From Neptunicella marina (GTDB taxonomy: Bacteria > Pseudomonadota > Gammaproteobacteria > Enterobacterales > Alteromonadaceae), in the NCBI RefSeq assembly GCF_014270035.1, contig NZ_JACNEP010000004.1:62001-126000 (forward strand): DNA of 64,000 bases, read 5' to 3'. This document shows, piece after piece, positions 33,565 to 42,223 of the stretch; within the stretch, counting starts at the first letter, position 1; every line of letters begins with the position of its first letter. The notes below the pieces were generated by a model that ran no database searches, was not told the origin of the DNA, and saw nothing but the letters and a program-made list of their open reading frames with translations. Both the position numbers and the translations under genes were made by a program.

Positions 33565-36210
33565 ATGCAGCGTTGTCAGATTATCACTCCGCAAAAGTTG
33601 AACACATCAAAGACTCTTCTTGCCGCCGCGCTCAGCAGTATATTGTTTAGCGTTAGTTCTGCTGCTTATGCACAGCAAGCGGCTGAGCAGGACGATACCG
33701 AAGTGATTATGGTTACTGCGCAAAAGCGTCAGCAAAACATTATGAAAGTGCCGGTGGTGGTTGATTCTGTGTCAGCCGACACCTTAAAAAAGACCAATTC
33801 CATTTTACTAAGTGATATCGATAAGTTTGTACCCGGGTTTGATTTTTCCGACAGCAACATGACTCAGGCCGGTATCAGCATGCGCGGTATTAGCAGTCCC
33901 AACATTAGCGTGGGTGGTGATCCTTCTTCAGCGACTTTTTTTGATGGTGTGTATATGCCACGCGCTGCGCAAAATGTTTTGTTTTCGGATATTGCGCGAA
34001 TTGAAGTGTTAAAGGGCCCGCAGGGAACCTTGTTTGGGCGTAATGCCGCCATGGGGGTAGTGAATATCATGCCCAATGCCCCGGAAAATGATGACAGAGG
34101 ATTTGTTAAGGCGGTATTGGGAACCGATAATCTGCGTCGTTATGAGCTGATGGCTAATAAGGCGCTAACCGATACTTTTTTTGTCAGGGTTAATGCACTG
34201 GTCAATACGCAGGATGGGCTGGCGGAAAATATTTATCAGGCGCCGTGGAATAGCGGCACCAAAGAGTGGGATCCGGGAGCTAAAGATCACAATGCGGCAC
34301 GTATCAGCATTAAATGGTTGCTGAGTGACGATACCGATCTGCAATTATCTTATGACTATGACGATCTGGAACAGGCGCCTCCGATTGAAATAGGGGTCAG
34401 CCAGTGGGCATACGGTGGCGGTAAAGATTTATTCTCCGGCAAAGTAGAAAACGATGTGCGCAACGGCGTTGAATCGCGCGACATGTATGCCTATACCGCT
34501 AAATTAAATCATCAGTTTGATGATCAATTGTCGTTGGCCTATACCATTAGCTATCGTGACTGGAAAACCGTTAATCGCGAAGATGAAGACGGCACCAAAG
34601 ATATTACCCGCTATTTCGATACCTCTAATAATGAAGATTCGAGTATTTTCTATCAGGAGTTACAGCTTAATTACGTCAGCGACAAAGTGAACGTGGTGGG
34701 TGGATTTTCTTATTCAAATGAAGAGGTCACGCAAACATCGGAGCTTAATTTAACCGCCGATTCTGCTGCGCGATTTGTTACCGGCTCATTGAATGAAGAA
34801 ATTAAAGGCACCATTGCTGCGCAAATTGCTGACATGATCCAGGTGGATGCCTTTGGCGGTGATGCCGATGCCGCAGCACAGAATGCCTTTGGTCCCGGCG
34901 CAACCTTTGCGGGAGTGGTCGACAATTATTACCAGAGCGCAGGGTTTCCTATCGATCATTTATGGGATGCTAATGCCTGGGCCGGTGCGTTAAATGCACT
35001 AGGCTTTGGTGATGCCATTATGGGATTAATCGGCATGGGAGGTATGCCTTTAACCGGCGATGTGGTGACGGCAACCGGCAACGTGACTTACGATATTGTT
35101 GCGCAACAAATGGGCATCGCTGAAATTTTTGGCCCGAGTTATTCGGGGCAGTTCTGGGAGGAGAGTATTAACAACACCGGTGATTTTACCAACTGGGGTG
35201 TGTATCTGGATGCTGACTGGTCATTGAATGATAAATGGAACATTCTGGCCGGATTGCGCTATTCCCGCGATGCTAAAGACTTTTCCTGGTATATCCCCAT
35301 GACTAGTTTCGCAAAACTTCGTCCAGGGGTGGATAATATCCTGTTTCCGATGACCAAAGATGACAAGGGTAACAGTGCGCCGATTCTGGCATCAGATTCG
35401 TGGGACAAAATTACCGGACGTCTGGTGGCCGAATATCAGGTCAATAACGACCACATGCTATTTGCTTCATTTTCTACTGGCTATAAAGCGGGTGGTTATG
35501 ATTCGCTGGTAGTTTCTTCGGCACAGCAGCCTTTTAAACCGGAAGATACCACTAACTTTGAGCTGGGTTACAAAGGTATTGCTTTTAATTCCTTGCGTAC
35601 CACCGCCAGTATTTATCATTTGCAGTTAGATAACCGTCAGCGCTCCATCAGTTCTAAAGCACCGGATAGCAGTACCGCAGTACCCACAATCATCAACGGT
35701 GATACCACCATTAATGGTCTGGAACTGGGACTGGAGTGGGCTGTGACCAGTAGTCTGAATCTTGGATTAGTCACCGAATACCGTGATTCAGATGAAGAGT
35801 GGGAAGAGTTTTACAATGAGGAAGGGACCTTTGTTCCATCCGAGAAAAACAGCAGAAAAGCCAGTAATAATTATACATTACGTGCTGACTGGATCCCGGA
35901 CATAGGCAGTGGCACAACAACCATTCATGTGGATTACACCTTTGTGGAAAATACCAATGCCGATGAAGTGGGGCTGGAAGAATACAAAAAAGCGGTGACG
36001 GCCTACTTTAAAGATACCCAGGACTTAAATGCGCGAATTTCATGGGAAAGCAGTGATGATCAGTTCGAAGTTGCACTGTGGTCGAAAAATCTGCTGGATA
36101 AACGTTATGTAACCGGATTGGGAGGGTTGACTGCCAGTATTTTAGGCACACCGGTCGCCACCATCAATCGTGGACGTGAAGTGGGTATCGATCTGACCTA
36201 CCACTTTTAA
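33565..36210 (+). CDS. TonB-dependent receptor (siderophore/vitamin-like class)
   Basis: 881 aa with AAGGGA before the ATG. Signal peptide to about residue 36 (ending AAYAQQ), TonB-box-like TEVIMVTAQKR, a plug (GISMRGISSPN...ATFFDGVYMPRAAQN.LFSDIARIEVLKGPQGTLFGRNAAMGVVNI) and a 22-strand-type barrel ending in the aromatic GIDLTYHF. The LKGPQGTLFGRN motif is the usual plug signature of the class that includes many proteobacterial receptors for iron complexes and sugars, different from the two other receptors in this window. Neighbours suggest a link with the AraC regulator and redox genes that follow; cargo is unknown. Confidence 0.9.
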   Translation: MQRCQIITPQKLNTSKTLLAAALSSILFSVSSAAYAQQAAEQDDTEVIMVTAQKRQQNIMKVPVVVDSVSADTLKKTNSILLSDIDKFVPGFDFSDSNMTQAGISMRGISSPNISVGGDPSSATFFDGVYMPRAAQNVLFSDIARIEVLKGPQGTLFGRNAAMGVVNIMPNAPENDDRGFVKAVLGTDNLRRYELMANKALTDTFFVRVNALVNTQDGLAENIYQAPWNSGTKEWDPGAKDHNAARISIKWLLSDDTDLQLSYDYDDLEQAPPIEIGVSQWAYGGGKDLFSGKVENDVRNGVESRDMYAYTAKLNHQFDDQLSLAYTISYRDWKTVNREDEDGTKDITRYFDTSNNEDSSIFYQELQLNYVSDKVNVVGGFSYSNEEVTQTSELNLTADSAARFVTGSLNEEIKGTIAAQIADMIQVDAFGGDADAAAQNAFGPGATFAGVVDNYYQSAGFPIDHLWDANAWAGALNALGFGDAIMGLIGMGGMPLTGDVVTATGNVTYDIVAQQMGIAEIFGPSYSGQFWEESINNTGDFTNWGVYLDADWSLNDKWNILAGLRYSRDAKDFSWYIPMTSFAKLRPGVDNILFPMTKDDKGNSAPILASDSWDKITGRLVAEYQVNNDHMLFASFSTGYKAGGYDSLVVSSAQQPFKPEDTTNFELGYKGIAFNSLRTTASIYHLQLDNRQRSISSKAPDSSTAVPTIINGDTTINGLELGLEWAVTSSLNLGLVTEYRDSDEEWEEFYNEEGTFVPSEKNSRKASNNYTLRADWIPDIGSGTTTIHVDYTFVENTNADEVGLEEYKKAVTAYFKDTQDLNARISWESSDDQFEVALWSKNLLDKRYVTGLGGLTASILGTPVATINRGREVGIDLTYHF

Positions 36211-36253
36211 CCTTTTACTGCTGTTATGCAGTAGTAATGATGTTTTATCCCAG

Positions 36254-36280
36254 GCCAGTGAGTATTCACTGGCTTTTTTA
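36254..36280 (+). terminator. Terminator after TonB receptor
   Basis: Perfect GCCAGTGA / TCACTGGC stem (36254-36261 with 36266-36273), GTAT loop and a T6 run. Confidence 0.93.
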
Positions 36281-36358
36281 CATTATTAACCTTGCTACGG
36301 ATTTGACTGTTAACAGCAGCGATTTTTAGGGTAAGGTAGTCAACAGATAACCTTAACG

Positions 36359-37423
36359 ATGTTTTTACATAGTCTTTTATCGCATATGGATGCTGTTTCC
36401 ACCTTTTTTTACACCTTTGCCATCGCGCAGATGTTGCTAAGTGCCTTGTCGTTAGGCATCAACCGCCAACGCAGCCAGTTAACCTATTTGTACACCGGGC
36501 TTATGCTGGCAGCCAGCTGTTATTTACTTGGCTACATTGCCAGTGGTCATCAGAGTGTTTTATCTCAGGTGGTTGCCTTTATCGGTGGCAACTGTGTACT
36601 GGGTTTGTTTTGGCTGGTGAGTTTGTGTTTGTTCAGTGACCATATTAAGGTGAATTACAAACATTATGTTATTGCCAGCGTGCCACTGATTTTACCAACA
36701 CTGGTTAAGTTATGGCTGGCTGTCGGCTCTCCACCTCCCAACATTCAAACCCTGATTGCCAATACTGCGTTACTGGTAGAGCTATCACTGATATGCCACG
36801 CATTGGGCGTGACCATTCGTTACTGGCGTGACGATCTGATTGAGCAGCGTCGTTTACTGCGGGCTTCGCTGATTTGTTTTGGTGGCATTTATCTGTTTCT
36901 GGTGATTTTTGTGGAGCAGGTACTTAATTTTCATGGTGAATGGTTAAGCCAGATAGAGAGCATTACCCTTGCCGCGCTGAGTCTGTTTCTCAATACGCTA
37001 CTGCTGAGATTGCGCGAAGCGTCGCTGTTTGCATCACGCTTAGCACAAGCAAAAACGTCACTGCGGCATAAACAATCGCCGGAGGTGGAACGGATTTTAT
37101 CTGCCATGAGTCAGGATTTACTCTACCAGCAGGAAGGCATTACGATTGCCGAACTGGCCAAAAAACTCAATATGTATGAATACAAATTGCGCAATGTGAT
37201 CAATGGTGAACTTGGTTATCGCAACTTTAACGACTTTTTAAATTATTACCGTATTAACGAAGTCACCGCCAAATTAAACGATCCCGGGTACAGTTCTGTT
37301 GCCATTTTAAATCTGGCGCTGGACAGTGGCTTTCGTAGTTTAAGTTCATTTAATAAAGCATTTAAAAACACTCATCATGTAACACCTAGTGAATACCGTA
37401 AACGTTGCATCGGGCAGGAATAG
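36359..37423 (+). CDS. Membrane-anchored AraC-family regulator
   Basis: 354 aa. The first 220 residues hold about seven hydrophobic segments, starting FFYTFAIAQMLLSALSLG. The C-terminal 100 residues form an AraC/XylS helix-turn-helix pair: ITIAELAKKLNMYEYKLRNVINGELGYRNFNDFLNYYRINEV, then SVAILNLALDSGFRSLSSFNKAFKNTHHVTPSEYRK. This 7TM-HTH architecture occurs in many marine bacteria with few characterised members. It may sense a signal in the membrane and act on the adjacent receptor or cytochrome genes. The start has no strong ribosome-binding site, so a later Met (36386) is possible. Confidence 0.87.
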   Translation: MFLHSLLSHMDAVSTFFYTFAIAQMLLSALSLGINRQRSQLTYLYTGLMLAASCYLLGYIASGHQSVLSQVVAFIGGNCVLGLFWLVSLCLFSDHIKVNYKHYVIASVPLILPTLVKLWLAVGSPPPNIQTLIANTALLVELSLICHALGVTIRYWRDDLIEQRRLLRASLICFGGIYLFLVIFVEQVLNFHGEWLSQIESITLAALSLFLNTLLLRLREASLFASRLAQAKTSLRHKQSPEVERILSAMSQDLLYQQEGITIAELAKKLNMYEYKLRNVINGELGYRNFNDFLNYYRINEVTAKLNDPGYSSVAILNLALDSGFRSLSSFNKAFKNTHHVTPSEYRKRCIGQE

Positions 37424-37458
37424 AAGCTGACTTTTGTTAAATTTATGTAATAAATAAA

Positions 37459-37480
37459 ACGGGCTGTAGCGCCCGTTTTT
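37459..37480 (+). terminator. Terminator after AraC-family gene
   Basis: ACGGGC / GCCCGT stem (37459-37464 with 37471-37476) with a 6-nt loop, followed by T4. Confidence 0.85.
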
Positions 37481-37607
37481 ACTGACTATTTCAGAATTCG
37501 TCAGCTGTTTTGTGAAAATCAGTAAGCTATTAATCCGCACAGTCTTTAGATTAATTCCTTAATAAAGCCATCTGTTAAATGGCTGTTGTGTTTGGTGGAA
37601 TTTGTTT

Positions 37608-38237
37608 ATGAAAAGCTGTAGTGGAATATTGAGCCTGCTGTTGTGTGCATTGCTGTTTGTTGTACCTGCTGTTGCCGAGCAAACAGAGGGTGAACAACTT
37701 TATCAAAGCTGCGCGGCCTGTCATGGCCCGCAGGCACAAGGTATTCCTGCTCTAAAATCACCTGCGCTTGCCGGATTAAATGCCGACTATATCACCCGTC
37801 AGCTAATACATTTTAAAACCCGGATACGTGGTAATAATGACGATCCTTTTGCTGCGCAGATGTTGCAATCGGTAAAGGTACTGGCGGATGAACAGGCGAT
37901 TAAACAGGTGGCCGATTACCTCGCGACGCTTGATGTTCCAAAAATTGAACCCAGCCTTGAAGGCGATGCCAAACGTGGTCAAAACCTCTACAACGGTAGT
38001 TGTGGTGCCTGTCATGGTGCCAGCGGTCAGGGTAATCCTGCTTTGCATGCTCCGCGGCTGGCGAATCAGCATACTGATTATCTGGTTCGTCAACTACGGG
38101 CCTTTAAACAAGGTAAACGCGGAACTGAACAGGCTGATAAATATGGGCGTCAGATGGCGATGATGGCGACCAGTCTTAATATTGAAAAAGATATCCCGGA
38201 CATTCTTAGTTATCTGCAGACCCGGCAGGAAAACTGA
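37608..38237 (+). CDS. Cytochrome c4-like dihaem protein
   Basis: 209 aa from the ATG at 37608, spaced 8 bases after GGTGGA (the TTG six bases upstream is less likely). Signal peptide (MKSCSGILSLLLCALLFVVPAVA), then two homologous class I cytochrome domains with haem sites CAACH and CGACH, each followed by a Met-ligand region (FAAQMLQSVKVL, YGRQMAMMATSL). This two-domain form is the cytochrome c4 pattern: a periplasmic electron carrier. It leads a likely operon with a MauG/CcpA-like peroxidase and a haem-bearing beta-helix protein. Confidence 0.9.
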   Translation: MKSCSGILSLLLCALLFVVPAVAEQTEGEQLYQSCAACHGPQAQGIPALKSPALAGLNADYITRQLIHFKTRIRGNNDDPFAAQMLQSVKVLADEQAIKQVADYLATLDVPKIEPSLEGDAKRGQNLYNGSCGACHGASGQGNPALHAPRLANQHTDYLVRQLRAFKQGKRGTEQADKYGRQMAMMATSLNIEKDIPDILSYLQTRQEN

Positions 38238-38238
38238 T

Positions 38239-39384
38239 ATGTCGCTGCGTAGTTTTACCCTGTTACTCAGTGCTGTTGCCATGCTGGTTTGTGCCAACTT
38301 GTCTTCAGCATCTGAGTCTTTTGTTTTAAGTGAACATTGCCCGCCGAGTTTTGAAAAAAATGCGCAGGGGCAGTGCAAGCTGGTCAACATGTACCAGATG
38401 TATGACTCGATTGAAAATAAGGGCATGGGTGGCACACAAACCTCCTTGCCACCTTACCGTGATGGCTTTACCCCACAACAAATTGACTTAGGGCGTTATC
38501 TGTTTTTCGATCCCTTGTTGTCGCCAAATCAGACCTTATCCTGTGCCAGTTGCCATCAACCACAAAAGGGTTTTGCTGACGGGCTTGATCGCAGCATTGG
38601 CATATTGGGGGAAAAGGTCAAACGTGCTGCGCCAACTTTATGGAATGCGGCCTTTCTACAGCGCTTATTCTGGGACGGGCGGGCAACCACGTTAGAGCAA
38701 CAAGCTGCCGGACCACTGTTTGCTGCCGACGAAATGGGCAATACCCCAGAGCAGTTATTAAATTCATTGCAAAACAACACCTATTACCCGGATATGTTTA
38801 AGCAGGCTTTTCCGGCCAGTCAGAAAATTGAATTAGCCCAGATATATCGCGCACTGGCGGCATTCCAGAGTAGTTTGATTAGCCTCAACAGCCGTTATGA
38901 TCATTATGCCCATGGTTACCATCAGGCGTTAACCGAGCCTGAAATTGAGGGTATGAATATTTTCCGTTCTTTTGTGGCGCGTTGTTCTGAATGTCATACC
39001 CCGCCTTTGTTTACCAATCAGCAAATTGCCGTGATAGGTACCCCGGAGCCAGCGGGATTGCCGCTGGATGTTGGTGCTGAAACCCCGTTTCACAGCGAAA
39101 AACTCAAAGGCGGCTTTAAGGTGCCAACCTTGCGCAATATCGTAAAAACCGCGCCTTATATGCATTCCGGCGTATTTCCTACCTTACGTGAAGCGGTAGA
39201 TTTTTATAACAAGGGACGCGGCCATGCCGTGCCAGAGGGGGTGAAAATGTATATTCACTGGCATATCTGGGAGCCCAATTTAACTGAGCAGGAAATCGAC
39301 CGCATCGTTGATTTTCTGGGGGCATTAACCGATGAAAGCCTGACTCCAGCAATCCCGCAGCGGCTGCCTTCCGGCTTGAAGTAG
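38239..39384 (+). CDS. Dihaem cytochrome c peroxidase/MauG-family protein
   Basis: 381 aa. The chosen ATG at 38239 follows the cytochrome c4 stop by one base and has an AGGA site; it begins a signal peptide (MSLRSFTLLLSAVAMLVCANLSSA). The CCP/MauG pattern is complete: LGRYLFFDPLLSPNQTLSCASCHQPQKGFADG (first haem), the RAAPTLWNAAFLQRLFWDGR block, FVARCSECHTPPLFT (second haem) and KVPTLRNIVKTAPYMHSGVFPTLREAVDFYN. CASCH and CSECH are the haem-binding sites. It may reduce peroxide with electrons from the adjacent cytochrome c4, or oxidise a protein as MauG does. It contains a longer N-terminal spacer than bacterial CcpA, and its real partner is unproven. Confidence 0.92.
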   Translation: MSLRSFTLLLSAVAMLVCANLSSASESFVLSEHCPPSFEKNAQGQCKLVNMYQMYDSIENKGMGGTQTSLPPYRDGFTPQQIDLGRYLFFDPLLSPNQTLSCASCHQPQKGFADGLDRSIGILGEKVKRAAPTLWNAAFLQRLFWDGRATTLEQQAAGPLFAADEMGNTPEQLLNSLQNNTYYPDMFKQAFPASQKIELAQIYRALAAFQSSLISLNSRYDHYAHGYHQALTEPEIEGMNIFRSFVARCSECHTPPLFTNQQIAVIGTPEPAGLPLDVGAETPFHSEKLKGGFKVPTLRNIVKTAPYMHSGVFPTLREAVDFYNKGRGHAVPEGVKMYIHWHIWEPNLTEQEIDRIVDFLGALTDESLTPAIPQRLPSGLK

Positions 39385-39418
39385 AACAATAACGATAAGA
39401 ATGACAATGGAGAGCAAC

Positions 39419-40933
39419 ATGAAATCGAATAAAGTTTTTGTCACCCTGCTGATTGCCGGTGCCTTTGTTGGCGGCATGTATCTGGGCAAAGGTCAGCAAC
39501 CAGCGCCGACCATTACCGACAGCGCGCAGAAAATTGGTTATCAGGGCGGATTTAAAAAAGACGCTGAGCCAGCCAGCATGTCTAAAAGCGCAGTAAAGGC
39601 CCGAGAGGTTGAAGGACAAACCTTAGTGGTAAAGCCGGGTTCATTAATTATGGATGCGGTAAAAAGTGCCTCGCCGGGCGATACCATTCAGATTATGCCG
39701 GGCACTTATCATGAAACCGTGTATATCGATAAAGACGATATTCGTATTATCGGCGTGATTGAACAAGGTAAACGGGCGGTGCTGGATGGCCAGAAAAAGC
39801 TAAATGATGCCATCCTCTACTCAGGTAATAACATAGTGGTGGAAAACCTCAAAATTACCCAGTACAAAGGTAATGGCATCATGGGGCAGGCCGGTAACAA
39901 CTTCGAAATTCGCAATAACATTATTGTGGATACCGGTGTATACGGTATTTTCCCGCAGTTGGGTAAAAACGGAATCGTCGAGTACAACATAGTGTCCGGC
40001 ATTGAGGACGCGGCGATTTATGTGGGCATGAGTGACAATATTCATGTGGCACATAACCACGTGTTTGCCAGTGTGGCGGGCATTGAAATTGAAAACAGCC
40101 GTCATGCCATTGTGGAAAACAACTTTGTGTATGATAACGCGGGCGGCATTCTGGCCTTTGTCACACCGGGCCTGCCGGTCAAAACCACTTACGATGTGAT
40201 TATTCGCGATAATTTTATCCACCAAAACAATCACGTTAATTTTGGCGCGCCGGGTTCGACGGTATCCGGAATACCGTCAGGTACTGGTATGTTAATCATG
40301 GCTGCCGATGATGTGATTATCGAAAACAACATAGTGTCGGACAATAAAGTCGCGGGTATTATTATCACTGACCACGCCAATGCACCTAATATCACCATCG
40401 ATCCTGAATCCGATCCCACACCAGAACGTACTATGATCCTTAATAACGTCATGGTGAATAACGGTTATGACACCATTGATGAAGCTAAAGTGCTGATGTT
40501 GTCAGAGTTTAAACAGGGCAATCCGGATATTGTACGGGTAGGTGACAACACCGGCAGTTGTATTATCAATCGTCACCAATATGTCACGGTAGGCGTCAGT
40601 GACTGGGCCGAATGTAATTTTACCAGTACCGATAATATCGACAGTTATATTCTGGATGAACCTGTCGCACCGCGCGAAATCCATGGCAGTGAGCGCGGCA
40701 AAATGGCCTATCTGGGTATCTGTACTGGTTGCCACACTTATACCGGCCGCATGATTGGGCCACCGGTGCAGGTGATCCAGGCCATGTATATGGATAACCC
40801 GCAGGGGTTGGCCGACTACATCGCCGCACCTGTCAAAAAACGTGATGATTACCCTGAAATGCCAGCACAGAATTATCTGGATGAAGAAACCCGACTGGCA
40901 GTCGCCAAGTATATGCTGAGTGTTAAAAACTAA
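39419..40933 (+). CDS. Parallel beta-helix protein with C-terminal haem c domain
   Basis: 504 aa from the ATG at 39419, 4 bases after GGAGAG; earlier in-frame ATGs lie over that site. The N-terminus is a signal or anchor segment (VFVTLLIAGAFVGGMYLG). Residues about 75-330 form right-handed parallel beta-helix coils (repeats such as NNFEIRNNIIVDTGVYGIF, NIHVAHNHVFASVAGIEIE, HAIVENNFVYDNAGGILAF, DVIIENNIVSDNKVAGIII). The C-terminal 90 residues are a cytochrome c domain: CTGCHT and a later YPEMPAQ Met ligand. The helix resembles NosD/CASH or polysaccharide epimerase/lyase folds without an obvious catalytic motif. A fusion to haem is unusual and points to oxidative handling of a polymer or periplasmic redox. 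Confidence 0.85.
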   Translation: MKSNKVFVTLLIAGAFVGGMYLGKGQQPAPTITDSAQKIGYQGGFKKDAEPASMSKSAVKAREVEGQTLVVKPGSLIMDAVKSASPGDTIQIMPGTYHETVYIDKDDIRIIGVIEQGKRAVLDGQKKLNDAILYSGNNIVVENLKITQYKGNGIMGQAGNNFEIRNNIIVDTGVYGIFPQLGKNGIVEYNIVSGIEDAAIYVGMSDNIHVAHNHVFASVAGIEIENSRHAIVENNFVYDNAGGILAFVTPGLPVKTTYDVIIRDNFIHQNNHVNFGAPGSTVSGIPSGTGMLIMAADDVIIENNIVSDNKVAGIIITDHANAPNITIDPESDPTPERTMILNNVMVNNGYDTIDEAKVLMLSEFKQGNPDIVRVGDNTGSCIINRHQYVTVGVSDWAECNFTSTDNIDSYILDEPVAPREIHGSERGKMAYLGICTGCHTYTGRMIGPPVQVIQAMYMDNPQGLADYIAAPVKKRDDYPEMPAQNYLDEETRLAVAKYMLSVKN

Positions 40934-40944
40934 ACTCAAATTAG

Positions 40945-40977
40945 ACAGGCCAGTATATCTAATGTTCTGGCCTGTTC
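40945..40977 (+). terminator. Terminator-like hairpin after the beta-helix gene
   Basis: ACAGGCCAG / CTGGCCTGT (40945-40953 with 40967-40975), 13-nt loop. The T tract is poor (TCTTC), so this could also be an mRNA 3'-end stabiliser. Confidence 0.5.
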
Positions 40978-41014
40978 TTCGTAAGTAAATTCAGGTTAAG
41001 CGCTGAATAAAAAC

Positions 41015-41866
41015 TTATTTAAGTGAATCTAATACTTCATTCACGTGGTGGATGAGATAAGGATGCAATTCTTCATAACGTTCATAGTGTCTCACTATTT
41101 TGAACATCTCTGGTGCTGCACATATTTGCTCCGCACTGAGTCCTTGTTGGTAAAGCTCTGTTACTAGCTGCACAAATTCTTGATACCTGTCTTTAAGCTG
41201 GGTTAATTCCGCTTTGCTGCTACTAATCTTTTGGCCACGGTTTCCCGGATAGAAGTGTGTATTGTCGTCAGCCAGTGACAACATGGTTTGCAATCCTTTT
41301 AACTGTGCTTTAGGGCCATTTTCACCCGAATACATTAGCCAGTCGTTGCGAATGCCATCACCCACAAATATCGCATTGCTGTTGGAAACCATCACTGCCG
41401 AATGGCCGGCTGTGTGCGCGGAGGTGTGTACTAAACGCAGTGTCTCATTACCTAAATTTATGATCATTTCATCCTTATATGTCAGCATTAAAGGATATTC
41501 ACTTTGCAAACCCTGATGCCCAATTGTGATGGCACCCGCTTCAGCAAAGTATTGATTGGCGTGATGATGAAAAGGGTCTGAGTCAATGCTGATGACATAG
41601 CCAATCGGTTTACGGCTGATATGTTTAATCAGTTGTTCTATGGTAGGGGCGTAGTTGCGCATCATTGAGCTTATTAAAGCAATTTTGTGTTCACCAACAA
41701 CAATGCCAAAGTTTATCCTGGTATTGCCATAACTCTGACTGGCAACATAAAGCTGTTTATTTAGTTTTGTAACCTCGAACGTTTCGCTGTTAACGGTGAA
41801 ATTTTTACCCTGACTACTTAAGCTGACGATGGCCAGCAGGCACACTACAAATTGTATAATATTCAT
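41015..41866 (-). CDS. Secreted MBL-fold protein with altered metal motif
   Basis: 283 aa with a signal peptide (MNIIQFVVCLLAIVSLSSQ). The fold is readable: FGIVVGEHKIALISSMM, then SIDSDPFHHHANQYF at the place of the usual HxHxDH loop, the second-site VHTSAHTAGHSAVMV, and AIFVGDGIRND. The first His is replaced by Asp (DSDPFHHHANQ), so only part of the canonical di-zinc site remains. It may have lost or changed activity. Convergent with the beta-helix gene. Substrate unknown. Confidence 0.75.
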   Translation of the reverse strand: MNIIQFVVCLLAIVSLSSQGKNFTVNSETFEVTKLNKQLYVASQSYGNTRINFGIVVGEHKIALISSMMRNYAPTIEQLIKHISRKPIGYVISIDSDPFHHHANQYFAEAGAITIGHQGLQSEYPLMLTYKDEMIINLGNETLRLVHTSAHTAGHSAVMVSNSNAIFVGDGIRNDWLMYSGENGPKAQLKGLQTMLSLADDNTHFYPGNRGQKISSSKAELTQLKDRYQEFVQLVTELYQQGLSAEQICAAPEMFKIVRHYERYEELHPYLIHHVNEVLDSLK

Positions 41867-42022
41867 TTTGCTATCTGATTGTTTGATTCGAAAACTTAAA
41901 TCAATCGATGTGAATTTAGCGTAAAAAACAGATGTTTTTGTGTATTAACAGTTTAATCGACAACAAATGCTTGTCGCTGAGTCGAATTGAAAACAGGTTA
42001 ATTTACCCCTCACAGCCATAAA

Positions 42023-42136
42023 ACTCTCAACACAGTTATGATTTATATAACCCACGATCAGGTTGAAGCCAGGAGCATGGTCGATAAAATCCTGGTGCCT
42101 ATCGGCCTACGCACGGGACTTATCTTTGTAGTGTGA
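42023..42136 (+). pseudogene. Fragment of polyol/sugar ABC transporter ATPase (MalK/SmoK-like)
   Basis: A 37-codon run encodes ...TLNTVMIYITHDQVEARSMVDKILV before diverging and stopping. The TMIYVTHDQVEAM(T/S)LADKIVVL motif is the H-loop (switch His) region of CUT1 ABC ATPases such as MalK/UgpC/SmoK. No Walker A, signature or Walker B lies upstream; the remaining 3' regulatory domain is also gone. It sits directly upstream of a terminator and of HAD and SorC-family genes that normally accompany polyol ABC operons, so it is a deletion scar. Confidence 0.75.
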
Positions 42137-42159
42137 GTAAGGATAATTGGGTAAAGTAA

Positions 42160-42204
42160 AGCGGCCATTTGTATATGCTGTGCAAATGGCCGCTATTGTT
42201 TCTT
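42160..42204 (+). terminator. Terminator following the ABC ATPase fragment
   Basis: Perfect 12-bp stem AGCGGCCATTTG / CAAATGGCCGCT (42160-42171 with 42183-42194), 11-nt loop, then ATTGTTTCTTT. It probably ended the lost transporter operon and now precedes the HAD gene. Confidence 0.8.
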
Positions 42205-42223
42205 TAGTCCAGAGGAGAAAGCT

